Source: Actinomycetes bacterium (GTDB lineage Bacteria; Actinomycetota; Acidimicrobiia; Acidimicrobiales; JAKAOS01). From it: a stretch of DNA of 6,719 nt. The stretch is from NCBI GenBank assembly GCA_021790615.1, contig JAJYGW010000138.1:1-6719 (forward strand). The letters run 5' to 3'. The translations under genes were made by a program, and so were the position numbers. This document shows positions 1-5,233 of this stretch, piece by piece. The notes below the pieces were generated by a model. The model was given only the letters and a program-made list of their open reading frames with translations, did not search any database and was not told the origin of the DNA. How positions within the stretch are numbered: the first letter of the stretch is position 1; each line of letters starts with the position of its first letter.

Positions 1-1
1 G

Positions 2-847
2 GCGTGGGGGTGGCCGGAGCACGCGGTCCCCGGGTACATCCGCAGCCACGTCCACCCGTCGTCGCTGCGGCCGGACGAGCTGGTGCTCATCTCGACCTTC
101 CGGCTCCCGACGCAGATCCACACCCGGTCTGCCAATTCCAAGTGGCTCGACGAGCTCTCCCACGCCAATCCCCTGTGGGTGCACCCGGTCGATGCCGCCC
201 GGCTCGGCGCGGGGGACCCGACCAGTGCTCCCTCCGGCAACCGGCCGCTCGTCACGGGCGACCTGGTGCGGGTGGAGACCGCGATCGGCCACTTCGTGAC
301 GAAGGCATGGGTCACCGAAGGCATCCGGCCCGGGGTGGTGGCCTGCAGCCACCACATGGGCCGGTGGAAGCCCGAGGGCCAGACCGGCGGGCAGGGGCTG
401 GCCATGGCCACGGTCGCCCTGGAGCACGACGGAGGCAGCTGGAGCCTGCGCGTCGGGAGCGGGCCGCGTCCCTACACGTCTTCGGATCCGGACACGGCCA
501 GGCTGTGGTGGACCGAGATCGGCGTCCACCAGAACCTGACGTTCCCGGTCCACCCCGATCCCATCTCGGGGATGCACTGCTGGCACCAGGCGGTGCGGGT
601 CCGGCGCGCCGCGCCCGGCGACGCCGCCGGCGACGTGTCCGTCGACACCGACAAGGCCGGAGCCGTCTACGCCGAATGGCTCGCGAAGACGCGGCCCGCC
701 GCCGAGGTCTCGCCGGACGGCACCCGCCGCCCGAGCTGGCTCATGCGGCCCCTGAAGCCGTCGGCGACCGCGTTCACCCTCCCGACGGCGGCTGCGCTCA
801 CCCTGCCGACGGCGTCCGCGTCCACCCTTCCGACTGCGACCCGGTGA
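2..847 (+). CDS. Molybdopterin oxidoreductase, DMSO reductase superfamily, C-terminal part (5' end outside window)
   Basis: The reading frame is open from the left edge and encodes the last 281 residues of a large catalytic subunit that binds the bis-molybdopterin guanine dinucleotide cofactor. What is visible is the cofactor-binding C-terminal domain: a stretch reading FRLPTQIHTRSANSKWLDEL, then NPLWVHPVDAARLG, GDLVRVETAIGHF, and VTEGIRPGVVACSHHMGRW, which is the usual pattern of a polar beta-barrel domain closing over the cofactor. A conserved-looking tail (WWTEIGVHQNLTFPVHPDP, then GMHCWHQ) follows. The residues that would define the substrate (metal ligand, iron-sulfur motif, Tat signal) are upstream of the window, so polysulfide, thiosulfate, tetrathionate, formate and other family members cannot be told apart. 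The last 30 residues are a degenerate eight-residue repeat (TLPTAAAL, TLPTASAS, TLPTATR). The stop overlaps the chaperone GTG. The superfamily assignment is firm; the substrate is unknown. Confidence 0.9.
   Translation, partial: AWGWPEHAVPGYIRSHVHPSSLRPDELVLISTFRLPTQIHTRSANSKWLDELSHANPLWVHPVDAARLGAGDPTSAPSGNRPLVTGDLVRVETAIGHFVTKAWVTEGIRPGVVACSHHMGRWKPEGQTGGQGLAMATVALEHDGGSWSLRVGSGPRPYTSSDPDTARLWWTEIGVHQNLTFPVHPDPISGMHCWHQAVRVRRAAPGDAAGDVSVDTDKAGAVYAEWLAKTRPAAEVSPDGTRRPSWLMRPLKPSATAFTLPTAAALTLPTASASTLPTATR
752..844 (+). repeat. 24-base tandem repeat at the 3' end of the molybdoenzyme gene
   Basis: Two full 24-base units (776-799 and 800-823) match at 19 of 24 positions. A partial third unit follows at 824-844, and a more diverged unit can be placed before them at 752-775. 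The period is a multiple of three, so the reading frame is kept and the unit is read as an eight-residue peptide beginning TLPTA. The last unit runs directly into the TGA stop and the GTG start of the next gene. It looks like local duplication of the original C-terminal codons. Confidence 0.7.
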
Positions 848-1716
848 GCGACGCCGCGACCCGGCCCGAGCTGGTGCGGGCCCTCGCCGGCCTCGGCGGG
901 CCCTCGCCGGACGCCGGCGTGTGCCGGCTCCTCGGGCTGCCCGCGCCGGCGGGCGCCGCGACGCACACCGACGTCTTCGTGCTCGAGACCCATCCCTACG
1001 CGTCGGTCCATCTCGGTGAGGAGGGCATGATCGGAGGCGATGCCGGCGACAGGGTGGCCGGGTTCTGGCGGGTCCTGGGGGTCGTGCCGCCGCCTGAGCC
1101 GGACCATCTCGGCAGCCTGCTCGACCTCTACGCGCGGCTGGGAGAAGTCGAGCTGGCGCTGCCCCCCGCCAGCCGCCGCCGGTCGGCGCTCATGAGCGCC
1201 CGCGCCGCGCTCTTGTGGGAGCACCTCGCGTCCTGGGTCCCCGTGCACCTGGCCGCCGTCGACCGGGCAGGTGGGAGGTTCCACCGTGCATGGGCAGGGC
1301 TCATGGCCGACGTCCTTGCGGCCGAGGCCGACGGCCTGCCGCCTCGGGCCCAGCTGCCCACCGCCCTCGTCGCCGCGCCGGCTCCGCTCGCCCTCTCCTC
1401 TCGCAGGGAGCTCGTCGAATCGGTGCTCGCCCCGGTCCGCAGCGGGATGGTGGTCACCCGGTCGGATCTCGTCCGCGCCGGAAGCGACCTCGGGCTCGGC
1501 GTGCGACGGGGTGAGCGGCGCTTCGCCCTCGACGGGATGCTCGACCAGGACCCGGCTGGGATCCTCGCCTGGCTGGGCCGGGCGGCGGAGGAGTGGGCCG
1601 GCATGCATCCCCGGTGGCACCGCGGCGCCCTCGAACCCGTCGGGAGGTGGTGGGAGGGCCGGGCCCGGGCCGCGGCCGGCGTGCTCTCCGGCGCCGCAGC
1701 CCGGGTCGCGGCGTAG
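844..1716 (+). CDS. TorD/DmsD-family molybdoenzyme maturation chaperone
   Basis: The 290-residue product resembles the all-helical TorD family. These cytoplasmic chaperones bind the signal peptide and apoprotein of a partner molybdoenzyme, help cofactor insertion and hold it back from export until folded. Family-like motifs visible are ETHPYASVHLG (residues 48-58), GDRVAGFWRVLG (68-79), PPPEPDH followed by LLDLYARLGE (82-101) and the helix WEHLASWVPVHL (125-136). The GTG start is chosen because its last two bases overlap the TGA of the upstream molybdoenzyme gene (GTGA). No Shine-Dalgarno sequence precedes it, so translation probably depends on coupling. The immediate neighbour is its likely client. 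Typical family members are about 200 residues. Here roughly residues 185-290 form an extra C-terminal region with its own helix-like pattern (ELVESVLAPVRSG, then RRFALDGMLDQDPAGILAWLG), whose role I cannot name. The family call is confident; the client is inferred from position. Confidence 0.87.
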   Translation: MSDAATRPELVRALAGLGGPSPDAGVCRLLGLPAPAGAATHTDVFVLETHPYASVHLGEEGMIGGDAGDRVAGFWRVLGVVPPPEPDHLGSLLDLYARLGEVELALPPASRRRSALMSARAALLWEHLASWVPVHLAAVDRAGGRFHRAWAGLMADVLAAEADGLPPRAQLPTALVAAPAPLALSSRRELVESVLAPVRSGMVVTRSDLVRAGSDLGLGVRRGERRFALDGMLDQDPAGILAWLGRAAEEWAGMHPRWHRGALEPVGRWWEGRARAAAGVLSGAAARVAA

Positions 1717-1785
1717 CCGGGCACTGCCTGAAGGGCTCGGCCCGCAGCCGTCCTCGGAGGGGCGCCGCTCGGCGCGACGTGCGGG
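1717..1785. other. Convergent intergenic region with a weak hairpin
   Basis: This 69-base gap separates the stop codons of the converging chaperone and cysQ genes. The only structure seen is a short GC-rich stem, GCGCC at 1762-1766 pairing with GGCGC at 1771-1775 around a four-base loop. There is no T-run on either strand, so an intrinsic terminator is possible but weakly supported. Confidence 0.25.
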
Positions 1786-2562
1786 TCAGGGCGGCGCAAG
1801 GAGCGCGACCTTCGAGAGCGCGGCCAGGATCTCCGAGGCGAGCTCGGGGCGGCACACGAGGAGATCGCGCTGGACCGTGTCGGGCCGGTTGAAACGGAGC
1901 GGCGTCCCGTCGAGGTGGGACACATGGAGGCCGAAGTGGCCCGCGACCGCAGCCGGCGCGGCTGCGTCCCACTCGTGGTGGCCACCTGTGTGCACGTAGG
2001 CAGCGGCGTCGCCACGGACCACCGCCATCGCCTTCGCCCCCATGGACCCCATCGCTCGCAGCTCCCCACCGAGCAGCTCCGCCAGACGGTGCGCGAAGCG
2101 GGGCGGGCGGCTCCGGCTCACCACGATGAGACGGCGCCCCCGAAGAAGCGGCGCGGAGCGGGGCGGCTGCCACGTCGAGTACGTGGCGCCGAGCGCCGGC
2201 AGCGCGACGGCACCGGCGCTCGCCTCGCCGTCGACGGACAGCGCCACGTGCACGGCGAAGTCCCGACGGCCCTCGCGGTACTCACGCGTGCCGTCGAGGG
2301 GGTCCACGATCCACACGGCCCGCTGGCCGAGCCGGGAAGGATCGTCCGGCGACTCCTCCGAGAGGACGGCCTGGGCGGGGCACCGTGCGGCGAGGGCCCG
2401 CGCCAAGAACACGTTGGCGATCTCGTCGCCCGCGTCGCCGAGGGCCCTGCCCGTCAAGGCGCCGCTCCGGCGCAGGTCCATCAGCAGGTCACCTGCTGAG
2501 CGGGCGAGCGAATGGGCGAGGGCGTCCGCAGCCGGCACCGACGGTCGGAGCGGCCCGCTCAT
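1786..2562 (-). CDS. cysQ: 3'-phosphoadenosine 5'-phosphate (PAP) phosphatase, CysQ type
   Basis: The 258-residue product belongs to the lithium-sensitive, Mg-dependent inositol monophosphatase-like superfamily. Family members of this kind remove the 3' phosphate of PAP (and often PAPS), clearing a by-product of sulfate assimilation and sulfation; some also act on inositol phosphates. Metal-binding motifs are all present: LGDAGDEIAN (residues 41-50), SEE (68-70), WIVDPLDGTREY (84-95) with D87 and D90, and HHEWDAAAP (195-203) with D199. The order and wording of LGDAGDE, AVLSEE, DFAVHVAL, VVSRSRPP, GAKAMAVVRG and DLLVCRPE follow the actinobacterial CysQ pattern known from Mycobacterium. The frame is open as far as 2739, but an ATG at 2562 gives the normal family length and avoids the divergent PAP2 gene; its upstream Shine-Dalgarno is weak. 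It is a single gene between convergent and divergent neighbours, with no other sulfur gene in view. Confidence 0.92.
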   Translation of the reverse strand: MSGPLRPSVPAADALAHSLARSAGDLLMDLRRSGALTGRALGDAGDEIANVFLARALAARCPAQAVLSEESPDDPSRLGQRAVWIVDPLDGTREYREGRRDFAVHVALSVDGEASAGAVALPALGATYSTWQPPRSAPLLRGRRLIVVSRSRPPRFAHRLAELLGGELRAMGSMGAKAMAVVRGDAAAYVHTGGHHEWDAAAPAAVAGHFGLHVSHLDGTPLRFNRPDTVQRDLLVCRPELASEILAALSKVALLAPP

Positions 2563-2677
2563 CCGCGCGCCGCCGTCGTCCGGCCGCCTGGTCGCGCCAC
2601 GGACCCAGCCTCTCACCGGCGGAGCCCGCACGCAGTAGCTTCGTCGCGATGGGCGCGCTGAGAGCGTGGACGCGCTG
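2563..2677. promoter_or_regulatory. Divergent intergenic region between cysQ and the PAP2 gene
   Basis: The start codons of cysQ (leftward) and the PAP2 gene (rightward) face apart across this stretch, so it should hold promoters for both. On the plus strand TAGCTT at 2636-2641 fits the TANNNT pattern of an actinobacterial -10 element; no convincing -35 was found. A start site seven or eight bases further would fall at 2648-2649, on an ATG. No clear -10 was seen on the minus strand, and no operator-like inverted repeat stands out. The assignment rests mainly on gene orientation. Confidence 0.4.
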
Positions 2678-2678
2678 A
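2649..2678 (+). CDS. Possible nine-codon upstream ORF before the PAP2 gene
   Basis: ATG at 2649 opens a nine-residue frame (MGALRAWTR) whose TGA overlaps the proposed PAP2 ATG as TGATG. There is no Shine-Dalgarno before it. The candidate -10 element at 2636-2641 would place transcription initiation at or next to this ATG, so it could be read as a leaderless message and hand ribosomes to the PAP2 start. In a GC-rich genome a short open frame of this size is easily chance, so this is a weak call that rests on the coincidence of the -10 spacing and the overlap. Confidence 0.2.
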   Translation: MGALRAWTR

Positions 2679-3433
2679 TGCCGGTTGCCGGTGCGGCCCT
2701 CGTCGTCGTGAAGGTGCTCTGGCCCGAGGGTCTCAACACCGGCTACTACCTGGATCTCAACAGCTTCTCCCGGCACACGGCCTGGGCCCACGGGTTCATG
2801 CACGACTACGCCCTGTGGCTCGGGCTCACGCTCCTCACTGCGGTGTACGTCCTCGGGTACGCAGTCGTGTGGTGGCGCCGCGACACGCGTGCGGCAGTCC
2901 TCATGTTCCTGGGCGGCGCGGGCTCCCTCGTCGCCCTCGGGCTGAACCAGCTCGTGGGCCACGCGGCGCAGGAGGCCCGCCCCTACGACACCTTCCCGCA
3001 CGCGCTGGTGCTCGTCGCGAAGGCCAACGACTATGCCTTCCCGTCGGACCACGCGGTCGTCGCCGGCGCCTTGGTCATGTCCCTCGGTCTCGTGGTTCGC
3101 CGGGCGAAGCCCGAGAGCTGGCCGTACGGCGTGCGGACGAGCCGCAGGGCCGCATCGGTGGAGCGTCCTCGCGGCGTCACGCGTGCGATGCTCACCCTCG
3201 TCGTGGTGTCGGCCGTGCTCGGCCTCTTCCTCTGCTTCGCCCGGGTCTACGTCGGCGCCCACTACCCCGGGGACGTCGTCGCGGGCCTCCTGCTCGGCAT
3301 GGTCGTCGTGTCGGTCGTGTCCGCAGCCCGCCCGCTCGGCTACTCGGTGGCGGGCGTCGTCGAGCGCACGCCGCTCGCCGTCCTGCTCCGCCGTCCGCAC
3401 GCGTCCGACGACGGTCTCGAGAACGCCGCGTAG
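2678..3433 (+). CDS. Membrane PAP2-family phosphatase, undecaprenyl-diphosphatase-like
   Basis: The 251-residue protein is an integral membrane acid phosphatase of the PAP2 superfamily, which hydrolyses lipid phosphates such as undecaprenyl diphosphate (BcrC type) or phosphatidate/phosphatidylglycerophosphate. Motif 2 is AFPSDHA (PSDH at residues 122-125) and motif 3 is ARVYVGAHYPGDVVAG with R189, H195 and D199; the PSDH form is common in BcrC-like enzymes. Motif 1 ends in QEARPY (R101, P102), but the lysine normally seven residues before that arginine is a glycine. About five or six hydrophobic segments are visible, with a basic hydrophilic loop at about 141-170. ATG at 2678 is preferred because GGA lies seven bases upstream; a GTG at 2666 would add four residues. 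It is divergent from cysQ and 20 bases upstream of a small unknown gene. The superfamily is certain; the exact lipid substrate is not. Confidence 0.88.
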   Translation: MPVAGAALVVVKVLWPEGLNTGYYLDLNSFSRHTAWAHGFMHDYALWLGLTLLTAVYVLGYAVVWWRRDTRAAVLMFLGGAGSLVALGLNQLVGHAAQEARPYDTFPHALVLVAKANDYAFPSDHAVVAGALVMSLGLVVRRAKPESWPYGVRTSRRAASVERPRGVTRAMLTLVVVSAVLGLFLCFARVYVGAHYPGDVVAGLLLGMVVVSVVSAARPLGYSVAGVVERTPLAVLLRRPHASDDGLENAA

Positions 3434-3438
3434 AAGGA
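3432..3438 (+). promoter_or_regulatory. Shine-Dalgarno-like AGAAGGA overlapping the PAP2 stop
   Basis: This purine run begins inside the TAG stop of the PAP2 gene and lies 15 bases before GTG 3454, longer than the ideal 5-9. It is the best ribosome-binding candidate for the following small gene. It partly overlaps a perfect ten-base palindrome, GGATCGATCC (3436-3445), which could be chance. Confidence 0.3.
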
Positions 3439-3453
3439 TCGATCCGCTGCCCT

Positions 3454-3831
3454 GTGACGGGCTGGTGGACCGCCGCGTGGATGCGGGCGGAGTTGCATCC
3501 GCCGGCTCTCCTCGGGTACGGACTGGGTGTGGCAACGGGACGCCGTGACGTGGACGCCATGGCCGAAACCCTCGCAGAGTGGCTGTCGAGCGGTCCGGAC
3601 GTGACCGAGGAGGACCGCCGGCTCGCCCGGGAGGCGCTGGATGCCCTCGGCGTCCCCGACCTGCTTCGGGCGCTCGCGATGGCCGAGCGCATCATCAGGT
3701 TCGGGAACAGCTTCCACTCGATCGCCGGGTTCTTCGCCGACGGCAGCGCCGAGCAGGGCTACGTGCGCCAGCTCGACCCGCCGGCCGGGCCGGGCGAGGA
3801 TCGGGCGAGCGCGAGCGCGGGCGCGAGCTGA
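3454..3831 (+). CDS. Hypothetical 125-residue protein, no family recognised
   Basis: I do not recognise this protein. The frame shows strong G/C preference at third positions, above all after about 3540, which supports real coding. The product is soluble-looking, with no signal peptide or membrane helix. The middle (residues about 35-95) looks like amphipathic helices: AMAETLAEWLSSG, EEDRRLAREALDALGVPDLL, and ALAMAERIIRFGNSFHSIAGFF. The C-terminus becomes low-complexity, rich in Gly, Ala, Ser and Pro. The start is uncertain: GTG 3454 follows a distant AGAAGGA, while ATG 3481, GTG 3550 or ATG 3559 give shorter forms whose codon use is more uniform. It follows the PAP2 gene by 20 bases on the same strand, so the two are probably co-transcribed, though that alone does not say what it does. 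A long open frame on the opposite strand also crosses this region but is judged an artefact of GC content. Confidence 0.6.
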   Translation: MTGWWTAAWMRAELHPPALLGYGLGVATGRRDVDAMAETLAEWLSSGPDVTEEDRRLAREALDALGVPDLLRALAMAERIIRFGNSFHSIAGFFADGSAEQGYVRQLDPPAGPGEDRASASAGAS

Positions 3832-3856
3832 GCCGGGCCGGGCCGGGCCGGCTCGG
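3828..3856 (+). terminator. GC-rich hairpin at the stop of the small unknown gene
   Basis: CTGAGCCGG (3828-3836) can pair with CCGGCTCGG (3848-3856), giving nine pairs including one G-U around an 11-base loop. The stop codon is in the left arm. No T-run follows (TCTCTGCG), so it is not a classical intrinsic terminator, but actinobacterial terminators often lack one. The loop and arms are built from four tandem GCCGG units. Confidence 0.3.
3832..3851 (+). repeat. Four tandem copies of GCCGG
   Basis: Four perfect five-base units follow directly after the TGA of the small gene. They are non-coding and are the kind of short repeat that slips in copy number; they also supply the hairpin described at this spot. 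Confidence 0.75.
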
Positions 3857-3884
3857 TCTCTGCGACGCCGCCGCGCCAGCGCGG

Positions 3885-3890
3885 TACCGT
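3885..3890 (+). promoter_or_regulatory. Candidate -10 element before the MFS gene
   Basis: TACCGT within GCGGTACCGTCGG fits TANNNT and lies 40 bases before the GTG start, leaving room for a short leader with its Shine-Dalgarno. No good -35 hexamer is seen at 16-18 bases upstream. This is pattern-based and weak. Confidence 0.22.
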
Positions 3891-3918
3891 CGGCCGTGGT
3901 GAGGGCGTTTCGGTCGGC

Positions 3919-3925
3919 GAGAAGG
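3919..3925 (+). promoter_or_regulatory. Shine-Dalgarno GAGAAGG for the MFS gene
   Basis: A strong purine run with AAGG ends five bases before GTG 3931. It is the clearest ribosome-binding site in the window and decides the start of the transporter. Confidence 0.6.
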
Positions 3926-3930
3926 TAGCG

Positions 3931-5193
3931 GTGCGGCCTCAAGCGCGCGGTGGCCCCTCGAGCGGGCAGGTCGAGGGGCGGCGCCAGCGTGAGCGTGCAA
4001 AAGGCAGCCGTCGCGACCTCGGAGCCGTCCTCTTGGGAACGGTCGCCTGCGGGCTGCCGGTGTACCTGGTGGGGACCATGGCCATCCAGATGCGCCACTC
4101 GCTCCACTTCGGAGCTGCGGACCTGGGCCTGGCGATCGGCGCCTACTACCTGGGCGCGGCGTTGAGCTCGGTGCCCGGGAGCTGGCTCGCCGAAGCCGTG
4201 GGCGGGGCGCGGGTGATGAGGGCGATCCTGATCGCAGGCTGCGCCGTCCAGCTCACGATCGCCTCCGTCGCCTCCTCGTGGGCCCTTCTCACCGTGCTGC
4301 TGTTCCTCGCAGGGGCGCTGAGCGGGATCATGAACCCGGGGACCAACCTGTTCCTCGCCCGGCGAAGCGCCGTGGACCGGCAAGGGCTCGCGTTCGGGAT
4401 CAAGCAGTCGGCGGTGCCGTTCGCCTCGCTCCTCGGCGGGCTCGCGGTTCCGGCCGTCGCCCTCAGCGTGGGGTGGCGGTGGGCGTTCGTGATTGGCGGA
4501 GCGGTGGCGTTCGGGGCGTCCTGGGCGATTCCGGCGTCCCGCACCTCGCTCGCAGAGCGGCGTCGCCGGCACCGTCTGCAGCCGCGAGCCGAGGTTCACA
4601 CGGCCGCGCTGGCCGTGCTTGCAGCCGGACTCGGGCTGGGGCTGCTCGCGACGAGCGGGTGCGTCGCCTTCCTGGTCAGCTCCGCCGTGCACATCGGCTA
4701 CCAGAAGGGGACGGCAGGGCTGGTCGTGGCGCTCGCGAGCGTCGTCGCGGTGGTCTGCCGCATCGCGAGCGGGGTCCGAGCCGACCGTCGCGGCGCGGGT
4801 CACTTCAGGGTGATCTCGACGATGATGGGGATCGGGGTCGCGGGCTTCGCGGCCTTGGCCGCAGGCGCGGCGCTCGACGACCGGTTGCTGTTCGCCGCGG
4901 GCGCGATCGTGGCCCTCGGAATCGGCTGGGGGTGGAACGGGCTGTTCAACTTCGCCGTGGTCCGCTCGCACGCCGACACCCCAGCCGTCGCGACGGGGGT
5001 CACCCAGGTCGGCGGCAGGCTCGGCGGCGTGTTCGGGCCCGTGCTCATCGGGGTGGTGGTCGCCCACGGCTCGTACGCGGATGCCTGGCTCGTGGCCGCG
5101 GCGGCCGCGCTTAGCGGGGCGGTGGTGACGCTGGCCGGGGCATGGCTGCTCCGCAGGGCGGTCCGAGCCTCGGCAGCGGCGCTCAGCGCCTGA
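3931..5193 (+). CDS. Major facilitator superfamily (MFS) transporter
   Basis: The 420-residue product has a basic, hydrophilic N-terminus of about 28 residues followed by twelve hydrophobic segments in two sets of six: roughly 30-54, 62-88, 96-115, 117-142, 160-180, 182-201, then 224-254, 260-281, 293-313, 319-344, 353-379 and 385-408. A basic loop (ERRRRHRLQPR, 209-219) sits between the halves, as usual in MFS carriers. The segment after helix 2, GSWLAEAVGGARVMR, corresponds to the family's G-rich loop 2-3 motif, though the usual acidic-basic signature is degenerate. Helices 4-5 carry NPGTNLF and GIKQSAVPFASLLGGLAVP, a pattern seen in MFS carriers of the CynX-like group for small organic anions or drugs. 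The second half has ATGVTQVGGRLGGVFGP in helix 11. GTG 3931 is supported by the ribosome site just upstream. No regulator or catabolic gene adjoins it, so the substrate cannot be predicted. Confidence 0.9.
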   Translation: MRPQARGGPSSGQVEGRRQRERAKGSRRDLGAVLLGTVACGLPVYLVGTMAIQMRHSLHFGAADLGLAIGAYYLGAALSSVPGSWLAEAVGGARVMRAILIAGCAVQLTIASVASSWALLTVLLFLAGALSGIMNPGTNLFLARRSAVDRQGLAFGIKQSAVPFASLLGGLAVPAVALSVGWRWAFVIGGAVAFGASWAIPASRTSLAERRRRHRLQPRAEVHTAALAVLAAGLGLGLLATSGCVAFLVSSAVHIGYQKGTAGLVVALASVVAVVCRIASGVRADRRGAGHFRVISTMMGIGVAGFAALAAGAALDDRLLFAAGAIVALGIGWGWNGLFNFAVVRSHADTPAVATGVTQVGGRLGGVFGPVLIGVVVAHGSYADAWLVAAAAALSGAVVTLAGAWLLRRAVRASAAALSA

Positions 5194-5197
5194 GCCG

Positions 5198-5226
5198 GGA
5201 GCCGGGAGCCGACGGAGCCTGGCTCC
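5198..5226. terminator. Possible bidirectional terminator with repeated GGAGCC
   Basis: GGAGCC occurs three times (5198-5203, 5205-5210, 5214-5219) and its complement GGCTCC once (5221-5226). The middle copy gives a six-base stem with a ten-base loop; the first copy gives the same stem with a longer loop, and the third copy is too close to fold well. The stem lies in the 40-base gap between the converging transporter and glucoamylase genes, where a shared terminator is expected. There is no T-run on either strand. Confidence 0.35.
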
Positions 5227-5233
5227 ACGACCG

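Noticed and set aside
4..843. Plus-strand open frame continuous with the chaperone frame, upstream of its GTG
   Set aside because: The translation is Arg/Pro/Gly/Ala-rich with no recognisable motif and overlaps the real molybdoenzyme frame. Only the part from 844 is a real gene.
2563..2739. N-terminal extension of the CysQ frame to 2739
   Set aside because: It would overlap the divergent PAP2 gene, adds 59 residues without family similarity, and the ATG at 2562 gives the normal length.
3436..3445. Perfect palindrome GGATCGATCC as an operator
   Set aside because: Only ten bases, single copy, located between two co-directional genes; chance is a sufficient explanation.
2489..3535. 348-residue minus-strand open frame opposite the PAP2 gene
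   Set aside because: Low-complexity charged translation, and the plus strand carries intact PAP2 catalytic motifs.
3340..5067. 575-residue open frame on the minus strand opposite the small gene and the MFS gene
   Set aside because: Its composition is a run of His, Arg, Pro, Glu and Asp typical of the antisense of a GC-rich membrane protein gene, while the plus-strand frame has twelve coherent membrane helices.
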